Source: Neofusicoccum parvum (lineage: Eukaryota; Ascomycota; Dothideomycetes; Botryosphaeriales; Botryosphaeriaceae). From it: 64,000 nt of DNA. Positions 22,516 through 32,800 of this stretch are shown piece by piece. Where the stretch lies: assembly GCA_020912385.1 (NCBI GenBank), contig CP087212.1, forward strand, positions 1,860,001 to 1,924,000. Reading direction: 5' to 3'. How positions within the stretch are numbered: the first letter of the stretch is position 1; every line of letters starts with the position of its first letter. Position numbers and translations under genes: made by a program. Below the pieces are notes generated by a model. That model was not told where the DNA came from. It did no database searches and saw nothing but the letters and a program-made list of their open reading frames with translations.

Positions 22516-23430
22516 ATGAATCGTGAGGACACCAACCCGCCGCTAAGCAGACATCAGCCACCTGCACAGCCGATCCGGCCGGGTGACTCGACTCGAAGAA
22601 GCCGCAATGGACCACATCCGGCTTCATCACTCGCCAGTGGCAGTGCGGGACACCGCTCAAACACGAATCCAAGCCAGAGCAGGGTAATCTCGGGATCAAA
22701 TGGCATGTACCGTCCCGTCCCCTTTGAAGGCAAACCGAACAGAGACCGCGCCTTCATGCACACCGTGGCCCCAAGAAACCGGTCTTGCCATACATCGCAA
22801 CTGTTGTCCCGCGGAGCTAACGTCGCCCACGTGGCAGGCCACGATGCCTCACATGCCCCTTACGCAGGGGACTACTTCCACCCCGAACTCTACTCTCGCG
22901 CAAGCGGACTCGACGTGATGGGCATTCTAGTAAAACCCCGTAGCTGCAGTTACAGTCCCAGCGAAAAACAACGAGAAAATGGAAAGTAAAGAAAAAGGAC
23001 TCACATCCCGGCACAGGTGAAGGTCGCAATGCGAAAGAACCCACGGATCCAGCTTGGCCCGATTGACCTGTCATGCGCCATCACGGTGTGCGCAGGAGAC
23101 CTGCCCGACGACCCGATCATCTACTGCTCCGAAGGCTTCGAAGCGCTCACGCAGTACCGCAGCGACGAGGTGCTGGGGCGGAACTGCCGCTTCTTGCAGG
23201 TGCCCCACGACGACAATGATCCCACCTTCCAGCGGCGGGATAGCGCCCATGATGCAGAGGCGAAGGCACGGTTGAAGAGTGATGTCGCCGCGCGGCAGGA
23301 GACGCAGGTGGAGATTATAAACTACAAAAAGAGTGGCGAGCCGTTCGTGAATATCTTGTCCATCATACCCGTGGCGTGGGAGTCGGAGCAGGTCAAGTAT
23401 CTTGTTGGATTCATGGCGCGTGCGAGCTGA
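22516..23430 (+). CDS. Short LOV-domain blue-light photoreceptor (Vivid/ENVOY-like)
   Basis: Flavin-binding light sensor that in related fungi damps White Collar signalling. Two exons, 22516-22929 and 23017-23430; 276 codons (275 aa); the intron is 87 nt. The LOV core runs from about residue 122 to the end: LYSRASGLDVMGILV, then across the intron KVAMRKNPRIQLGPIDLSCA, DPIIYCSEGFEALTQY, the photoactive motif GRNCRFLQ (Cys about 195, forms the flavin adduct), QVEIINYKKSGEPFVNIL and YLVGFMARAS. The N-terminal 120 residues are Ser/Pro/Arg-rich and do not resemble the Vivid N-cap; they may hold an unrecognised intron. No output domain follows, so it fits the stand-alone class. A palindromic GATCGA pair lies upstream. 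Confidence 0.85.
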
Positions 23431-23898
23431 GGTTGCTCTTGATCAGATTCATAGCGCTGGAGTGTTTGTGAGAAGTGGCAATTGAATTGGGAGTCAGTTC
23501 GATACCTCGAAGCGGATGGTCTCGGTTGGCATTTTAGCTTCTTATTGGAGATACACTCCCTTCTCTGTGATGTGCATCACTGCAAGAATGTTTGTTCGTA
23601 GTCTATACCAAGTCTGCCAGAGCAGCGATCGGTATTAGATGATTGCGAAGAAGATTAGCCATCTAAAAACGGTCTTATCTACATACAATACAAGCGACAG
23701 CCCGATGCGCGAGCCAAATTGTACTTGAATAACGCAAGAAAAGCATAAGAAACATTAGATGTACGGAAGGAGAAAGGCATGAATAAATCCGCTGTTCCTG
23801 ATGACCCACCATTTGCATTTTACAAGTTCTGACCTCTCGTTTTGATGTTTTTCTTCCATCGCATATTTAAACACGACGAAAAATGTAATGATCACCAC
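23431..23898. other. Convergent 3' region, AT-rich
   Basis: Lies between the stops of the LOV gene and the giant repeat-protein gene. AT-rich, no frame of note; I looked here for a GPI-tail exon for the giant protein and saw none. Confidence 0.5.
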
Positions 23899-26800
23899 TC
23901 ATACCCTACTAATCTGCGAGATCGCCGAAGAAGTCGCGGCTCTTGTGCTCGTCGACAGCGTCGATGGCGCTGCTGTGGTAGCTGCTCTCGTCGTTGTCAG
24001 CAATGTCGAGGGCGCCGCTTGCACGGCGCTTGAGCTCGACAAGGGATTGGCGGCACTGCTGGTGGCGGCGCCGCTACTGCTGGGGACTGAAGCGATGGAA
24101 CTGGCTGAGCTGCTGCTCCGTGGGGATGTGGATGAGCTCAGGGGCGCGACGGATGAAGACGGGTTCTGCGCGACGGATGAGAGCGGGCTGTTTCCTGGAG
24201 AAGCTGCGGCTGGGGCGCTACTGCTTGGCTGAATTGCAGGAGTGTTGCTACTGGCCAGGGCAGCAGGTGCATTGGTACTAGAGAGAACAGCTGCAGGGGA
24301 ACTGCTACCGGGCGCTGAGGGAGCTGGGCTGGCTGTGCCAGCCGTGGCGGAAGCTGGCGGAGGGTTTGCTGATGCAGAGGCGCTAGCAGATGCGCCAACG
24401 CTGCCTGACGCGCCGTTGGGAGAGCTGGCAGCGGCTGGGATACTGCTGCTGCCGGGGGGAGCTGCAGCAGCGGAGCTACTCTGAAGTGGAGCTGGAGCGC
24501 TGCTGCTGGGAAGAGCTGCGGGAGCCGAGCTACTCTGCAGCGGAGCCGGTGCGCTACTGCTGGGGAGAGCTGCAGCAGCGGAGCTACTCGGAACGGCGGC
24601 TGGAGCGCTGCTGCTGGGAGGAGCTGCAGCAGCGGAACTACTCTGAAGCGGAGCTGGAGCACTACTGCTGGGAGGAGCTGCAGCAGCGGAACTACTTGGA
24701 ACGGCAGCTGGAGCGCTGCTACTGGGAGGAGCTGCGAGAGCCGAGCTACTCTGCAGTGGAGCTGGAGCGCTGCTGCTGGGAGGAATTGCAGCAGTTGGGC
24801 TACTTGGCAGACCGGCTGGAGAGTTGGCAGATGCTGGGTTGTTATTACTGCTGCTTGGGAGAGCTGCGGCAGCTGAGCTACTTGGAGGCGCAGCTGGGGC
24901 GCTGCTGCTGGGCCCAATGGCCGCAGTTGGGGCGCTACTAGGCTGCACAGGCGCGGCAGCAGCTGAACTAGAACCGAGGTTTAGTAGGGAGTTTAAGCCA
25001 CCTGAGGGGAGGCCTAAGAGGTTGCTGCTAGCAGCTGCGGAACTGCTTAATGCGGCTGGGCTGCTAGAAACTCCTGGGCTGCTCGAGACTCCTGGGCTGC
25101 TTGAGACCCCTGGGCTGCTTGAGACTCCTGGGCTGCTCGAGACTCCTGGGCTGCTCGAGACCCCTGGGCTATTCGAGACTCCAGGGCTGCTCGGAGCTCC
25201 CGGGCTGCTTGAGACGCCTGGGCTGTTTGAAGCTCCCGGGCTGCTTGTGACTCCTGGGCTGCTTGTGACTCCTGGGCTGCTTGTGACTTCCGGGCTGCTC
25301 GGAGCTCCGGGACTGCTTGAAGCTCCTGGGCTGTTCGATGCTGCTGGGCTGCTCAACGGCGCGGATGCAGGAACTGAGGACGCTGCGACGGGCGCACTGC
25401 TACTGGGAACGATGGCGGGCGCGTTGGTGTCTGGGAGAGAAGCGGCGGGAGAATTGCTGCTCAAGACCGCAGCCGGAGCGCTGCTGCTGGGAACAACTGA
25501 CGCCGGAGGAGCGCTGCTGGATTGCGCAGGCGCAGCACCTGAGCTTGGTGTCGCGCTACCACCGGGATTTAGCAGTGAACCAAGACCCGAAACGAGGGCC
25601 AAGAGGTTACTGCTGGCAGCGGCTGAGCTACTTAAAGCTGGCGATACAGGAACTGAGGATAGGGCGGCAGGAGCACTGCTGCTGAGGACGGCGGCTGGAG
25701 TGTCGCTGGAGAGAACAGCTGGCGGACTGCTGCTGGGCAAAATACCGGGCCCAGAGCTACTGGGGAGCACAGCAGGACTGTTGACCGTGGGAAAAGCCGA
25801 CTGAACGTCACTATCAGTGGATAGGACAGCAGGTGAATTGCTACTGGGAAGTGCGGCAGTCGGACTCGAAGGCGCGCCAGCACCGGAGGATAGCAGTGAG
25901 TTGAGATCTCCTGAGGGGACACCAGCTGCCGGGCTACTCGCCGCAATAGGGGCTGAAGGGAGACCAGAGTCGACAACAGAGCCTACAGGGCTACTGCCTA
26001 CAATGGGTGCAGGATTAGCTGAAGCAGCTGCAGGGGCAGAAACTGCGGCCGATGGGCCTGGGGGAGTGGCTGCAGGCGAGCCACCGAGGGATAAGCCCAA
26101 GCTGAGTCCCAGGCCGCTAGGCGCCGAGGAGGCGGCAGGCGCACTACTCGGGCCGGAGAGCGAGTTGCCAGCCGCCGGGGTGGATGCAGCGCCACTAAGG
26201 CTGGGGCTGAGACCGCCGAGGAGGTTACTGGCGGCGGTGTTGAGGATGTTGGGCGCGGACGGCGTGGAACCCAGACCCAAGTCTGGAGTGTTCAGAGAAG
26301 ACTCAACATCTGAGGCAAGCGGAGAAGAGATCTGCGAGACGGGTGGGCCGTTGGACGATGGCGTTGGCGTAACCTGTGACGAAAGGAGGCCGCCCACAAG
26401 ACTTGTCAGGGCGTTGCCCAAGTTGGACAGCGCTGAGGGGAGTGCGGCACTGGGGTTGGTGAGGACCGCGTTGAGATCTGACAGGACTGAGTCGACGGCA
26501 CTAGACTGGACGGGGTTGGACGGGAGGGCGCCGAGATCTGACTGTGATTGGGACAGAGCAGAGGGCAGAGCGACAGAGTTCGTGACAGCGTCGCTGAAAT
26601 CCGACAGGGCCGAGTTGACTTGATCGGGCGGCAGTGCGCTCGACCCTGCTGGAGGCGTGGGAACAGGTGTACTAGTGAAGAAGTTGCCGAGATTATTGCC
26701 GATTTGGGACAGAACAGACGGCAGATCACTCGGGTTGGTGAGGGCTTGACCGACATCCGAAAGGATAGGGCTGGCTACGTCGGAAGGTAGGGCAGCGAGG

Positions 26801-29800
26801 CCAGATGCCACACCAGACAGTACAGAAGGCACCGCGCTAGGGTTCGTGAGAATGTCTCCGACACCAGAGGCAACTTGTGAGAGCAAGGATAGTACTGCGC
26901 TCGGATTGGTGACAAGATCGCCAACTTGTGAGAGAAGAGTGCCAACAGGGTTGAAATCAGTAACGGAAGGCACCGGCGAAAGATTAGAAGCCACACCACT
27001 GATGCTAGGAAGAGCGCTGTCGGTATCGATATCAGAGGCTAGGGGCACGCTCGGGCTGGCAGTAGGGATTTGAGAACCCCCAACGGCCGGTGTCGATTGA
27101 CCGGGCGCAAGGAGCGAGGCCAACCCTCCGCCTGACAGCAGCTGCGACGATGCTTGAGGACTACCAAGACTCGGGCTCAGCAAGCTAGCCACCGGGTTCA
27201 ACGCGCTGAAAGCATCGGTGGGGAAAACACTCCCCGGGCTCGGTGAGTTGAGCGCATCAGTGGGAAGAACGCTCCCGGGGCTCAGAGATCCGACGTCTGG
27301 TAGACCCGTGTCACTAAGATCGACGCTGGCTGGGGGCGATGCTGAAACCACAGACAGGCCGGACGGAGCAGATACAGCCGGGACTGGGCCGTTGCTTGAA
27401 GATGCGGGGCCACCTGAAAGCAAGAGCCCAAGGCTACCAAGTGCTGAGTTGACGGCCGAGGCGAGGTTGTCTGTGGGAACAGCAGTTGGAAGGTTGCTCA
27501 GAATTTCAGAGACGTCGTTGGCAAAAGATGATGCAACAGGGTTGGAAGGCAGCGCAGAGAGGACGTCAGACGGCAAGGCCGAGTCAAGGCCTGGAGGTGA
27601 AGAAGGGAGAACATCAGATGGTAATGCCGAGTCCAGATCTGGGGGTGTAGAAGGGAGCGAGGAAGGCGTCAGTCCGCCCGGAAGGCTCGAACTCGAACCC
27701 AAATCGACGGCTGACGTGGTGGGCAGCAGTGCGCTAGGGCTCGCGAGAGGTAGTCCCGGGGAGGTGACTGCCGGAGCAGACGAGGAGAGGAGATTGAGAC
27801 CTGCCGAGAGTGACAACGAAGCTCCCAGCGATTGCAGCGCGCTAGCCAGGTCACCAGGATTGCTGGCCAAGCCGCCAACCAAGCCCGAGAGAACAGAACC
27901 CAAAGAGCCAGGCGGCGAGCTGGGGAGAGCACTGAGAAGGTCAGACGCGACAGATGCCGGAGGAGCACCTGTGACTGCACTCAAATCGCTTGGCAGGGCT
28001 GTCGGCAGAGCAGATAGCGCGGAGCCGAGATCAGTCGGGCTGGCGATGCCGCTGACATCGTCGAATGGGTTGGTGTCGATAGCCGATGACAGCGGGACAC
28101 TTGCAGAAACGGCCGCGGTGACGGATGGAGAAACAGCAGGGCTGGATGGAGAGAAGAGCGGCGGCAAGCCGCTCGAGGCCAAAGCCGATAGAATCTGCGA
28201 AAGGGCTGTGGCGAGCGGCAGGCTTGACGCCAAGTCGCTCGCTAGCGCCGACGCCAAAGGTGCATCGGTGGATAGACCGGGCAAAATGTCGCTCAAATCA
28301 CTGACTGCGGAAAGCGTAGACAGAGGAACGGCCGTTGGCAGCGCGGATTCCAAGCTCGAGAGAGCATCCGCGACACCTGAGTCAGTGGGAAGTCCGGCAG
28401 ACGGAATGCCGAGAGATGGGACGCCGGAAGACGGTAGGCCGGGAGACGACAGGCCAGGAGAATCAGATGGGAGACCAATCGAAGGAGTCGGCAGGCCAGG
28501 TGACGACTCACCGAGGGACGGCAGCACTCCCGTAGGCAGCGAGGGGGCCAGACTGGACAGCAGCTGCGACACGGCCTCATCTGAAGGCGCACTGCTTGAG
28601 AGTGCGCTGGCTAATCCACCCAAATTGGTTGGGAGCTGGCTGGCCAGCGACGCCAATGGCAGGTTCGTCGAAAGGAGGTCCGACAGGTCCGAAAGCACTT
28701 GTGAGACGGCCGAGTTGATTGAGGCTAAATCGCTGGGAATAGGACGCGGCGCTGCTGTGACAAGGTCGAGCGGTCCGCTGGAGAGCGGCAGCCCGGACGA
28801 CGGGAGGCCCGCGCTGACAGGCAGTGAGGGCTGTCCAAGGACCGAGCTCAGCACCGGGAGGTCACTGGCAACGGAAGACAACGCTGGAATCTGAGATGCC
28901 AGGGACGCCAAATCCGCAGGGTTAGAAGGAAGTGCCAGAGACTGCCCGAGAGGCGAAGAAGCGCCGGGAAGAATCGATGCGAGTACACCAGACGAGCCGA
29001 GCGCAGATCCAAGGTCTGGCGCGCTGGCGCTTAAGCTGAGGGCCAGCGATAGCGCCGCAGTTGGCAGACTACTGACTGGAAGCGAGGATAGTGGCAGAGA
29101 TTGCAGAGCCGACGGGAGTGTTGGCAAATCGCTAAGGTCACTCAAGGGAGCGCTCAAAGAGTTACTGAGCTGCGGGCTCGCTAAAAGCGATGAGAGCGGA
29201 GAGTTAAGCAAAGAGCTCAAGTCCGCTGGGTTTGACGGGAGAACAGAGGAGAGAACTGGGAGTGCGGTAGGTGGATTCAGCGCATTCGAAAGCAGGCTCG
29301 AAATGGCAGGCAGCGCCGCAGATGGCAAGCCACTAACGACATCACCAATTGCCGAGACGAGAGATGTTGCAGCAAGAGGGTCCGTGGCCAGCTGGCTGGG
29401 AAGAAGGCTGATGTCTCCGAGCAAGGACGACAGGACCGGCGGGGGCGTAGGCAAGAGGCTCTGAAGTGCCGAAAGCTCGCTCAGGAGGGGTATGGTGGCA
29501 CTAGGCAAGAGGCTCTGGAGGAGGCTCGTCACGCCACCCAAGGCGCTTGACAATCCGGCAGCGTCCGTTGGTAGAGGAGGCAGGCTCGTCAAGGCTGGAA
29601 CGGACAATCCTGACAGCGGTGGCAGAGACAATCCAGGACTGATACTCAACAGACTCTGAACAACGTCGCCGACATCGGATAGAACGCTACCCACTGCTGC
29701 CGGATCGGTGGCCACTCCTTGAAGGGCGCTGCCAAGGTCGCTCACTAAGTTCGTCGGGAGGGATATCGAGACACTAGCAAGCCCTGAGAGAGAGATTCCA

Positions 29801-32800
29801 GGCGGGGAGATAGAAGTAAGACTTGGCAACGGCGGGCTGATACTGGGAAGTGGTACACTCGAGATTGACGGGGCAGTAATACTCGGTAGCGGCAGCAGGT
29901 TTGTAGGGACCGAAAGACTTCCGAGGAGGTTCGAGATTACCGAGTCGAGCGGAACACTGCTCGGAAGCCCACTTGGCAAACTTCCTAACAGACTCGTGAC
30001 GCCTAATAAATTCGAGATCACCGAATCCAGAGGTAAGCTCGTTGGTAGCCCACTTGGCAAGGTTCCTAATAGACTCGTGACTCCCAGCAAGTCCGAAATT
30101 ACCGAGTCGAGGGGGACGCTTGTCGGGAGACCGCTTGGCAAACTCCCCAGGATGCTCGTGACGCCACCCAACAAGTCTGATACAACTGAGTCAAGCGGGA
30201 CATTACTTGCTAGGCTCAGCGATAGACTTATAGAGGGCAGTGATAAGGACGATCCGAGGGAAAGGCTTGGAAGGCTCGTAGGAAGCGAGAGAGAAACGCT
30301 CGAAAGTGGGAGAGAAACGCTCGGGAGTGGCAGCGAAACGCTTGGAAGCGGGAGCGAAACACTTGAAAGAGGGAGCGAAACGCTTGAGAGCGGGAGCGAA
30401 ACACTTGAAAGAGGGAGCGAAATGCTTGAGAGTGGGAGCGAAACGCTTGATAGCGGTAGCGAAACGCTGGGAAGCGAAGCGCTAGGAAGAGAGAGGGAAA
30501 TGCTGGGAAGTAGTAGAGAGACGGCAGAAAGTGGGAGGGAAACGCTTGAAAGTGGTAGAGAGACACTAGAAAGCGGAAGAGAGATGCTGGGGAGCGAGAC
30601 GGTCGGGAGCGGCAGCGAAACGCTTGAGAGCGAAAGGCTTGAGAGCGGCAGAGAGATGCTAGAAAGCGAGACGCTTGGGAGCGAGAGTGAAAGGCTCGAA
30701 AGTGGTAGAGAGATGCTGAGAGGCGAGATGCTTGGGAGAGAGACGCTCGGGAGAGAGATGCTCGGGAGTGAGACGCTTGGGAGTGAGACGCTCGGGAGTG
30801 ATAGTGAAAGGCTCGAAAGTGGTAGAGAGATGCTGAGGGGCGAGATACTTGGGAGCGAAACGCTTGGGAGTGAGATGCTCGGGAGAGAGACGCTCGGGAG
30901 AGAGATGCTGGGGACCGAAACGCTTGGGAGTGATAGGGAAAGGCTTGAAAGTGGTAGAGAGATACTAAGTGGCGAAATGCTTGGGAGCGAGATGCTTGGG
31001 AGAGAAACGCTTGGGAGAGATAGCGAAAGGCTCGAAAGCGGTAGAGAGATGCTAAGAGGCGAAACGCTTGGGAGAGAGACACTCGGGAGAGAGACACTCG
31101 GGAGAGAGACACTCGGGAGAGAGACACTCGGGAGAGAGACACTCGGGAGAGAGACGCTCGGGAGAGAGACGCTCGGAAGTAGTAGCGAAAGACCTGAGAG
31201 CGGTAGAGAGATGCTGGGGGGCGAAACGCTTGGGAGCGAGACGGTTGGCAACGAGACGGTTGGCAACGAGACGGTTGGCAGCGAAACGGTTGGCAACGAA
31301 ACGGTTGGCAACGAGACGGTTGGCAGTGAGACGGTTGGCAGCGAGACGGTTGGCAGCGAGACGGTTGGCAGCGAGACGGTTGGCAGCGAGACGGTTGGCA
31401 GCGAGACGCTTGGAAGAGACAGCGAAAGGCTCGAAAGCGGTAGAGAGATGCTGAGAGGCGAAATGCTTGGGAGCGAGACGCTTGGGAGAGACAGCGAAAG
31501 GCTCGAAAGCGGTAGAGAGATGCTAAGAGGCGAGACGCTTGGGAGAGAGACGCTTGGGAGCGATAGCGAAAGACTCGAAAGCGGTAGGGAGATACTGGGG
31601 AGCGAAACGCTTGGGAGCGATAGAGAGATACTGAGAGGTGAAATACTCGGGAGCGAAACACTTGGGAGCGAGACGCTTGGAAGCGATAATGAAAGGCTCG
31701 AAAGCGGTAGGGAGATGCTGGGAAGCGAAACGCTTGGAAGTAGCAGCGAAAGGCCTGAGATCGGTAGAGAGATGCTGGGGAGCGAAACGGTTGGAAGCGA
31801 AACGCTTGGGAGCGAAAGGCTCGAGAGCGGTAGAGAGATGCTGGGGAGAGAAATGGTTGGAAGCGAAACACTTGGAAGCGAAACGCTTGGGAGAGAAACG
31901 CTTGGGAGAGAAACGCTTGGGAGCGAAACACTTGGGAGCGAAACACTTGGGAGCGAGAGGCTTGAGAGTGGAAGAGAGATGCTGAGTGGCGAAACGCTTG
32001 GGAGCGAAATGGTTGGAAGCGAAACGCTTGGGAGCGAGAGGCTTGAGAGTGGGAGAGAGATGCTGAGTGGCGAAACGCTTGGGAGCGAAACGGTTGGAAG
32101 CGAAACAGTTGGAAGCGAAACAGTTGGAAGCGAAACAGTTGGAAGCGAAACGCTTGGGAGCGAAAGGCTTGAGAGCGGTAGAGAGATACTGGGGTGCGGC
32201 AGTGAGACGCTGGGAAGCGACAGAGAAACGCTGAGTGAAAGGCTAGGAAGGCTCAGAGAAAGGCTGGGAAGACGAGTCGTGATTCCTAACAGGTCTGATA
32301 ATACGGAGTCGATCGGTACGCTCGTCGGCAACGATAGTGGAAGAGAGACGCTGGGAAGACGCGTGGTGATACCCAAAATTTCCGAAAGAAGAGACTCGAC
32401 CGGGAGGCTTGTCGGTAGTGGAAGACTAGGCAAGCGCGTGGTTATGCCCAGGAGTTCTGATAGAACAGAGTCGACTGGAACACTGGACGGCAGTGACAAG
32501 GGAAGTGAAAGAGAAAGGCTGGGTAGGCGGGTAGTGAGGCCCAACACTTCCGAAATAAGCGTGTCCAGTGGAAGGCTGGTGGGCAATCCAGTCGGCAGCG
32601 TCAATGGAAGGGACACACTAGATAGCAGGCTAGAAATATCTAGCAATTCCGAGAGAACAGACTCAATCGGAATGCTTGTAGGCAGGCTAGGTGACAGCGA
32701 TAGAGAAAGCGAGAGGCTCGGCAAGCGCGTGGTGATGCCCAGAATCTCGGAAATAAGCGAGTCCACCGGAACGCTTGTCGGCAACGGCCCCAGCGACGAG

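Noticed and set aside
23700..23898. Possible downstream exon with a GPI tail for the giant protein
   Set aside because: A GTATGA donor exists at the stop, but no hydrophobic stretch follows in any frame to the LOV gene.
30228..31946. 572-codon minus-strand frame rich in Phe, Arg and Ser
   Set aside because: Out-of-frame reading of the same repeats as the giant gene; it lies wholly inside it and has no independent start or features.
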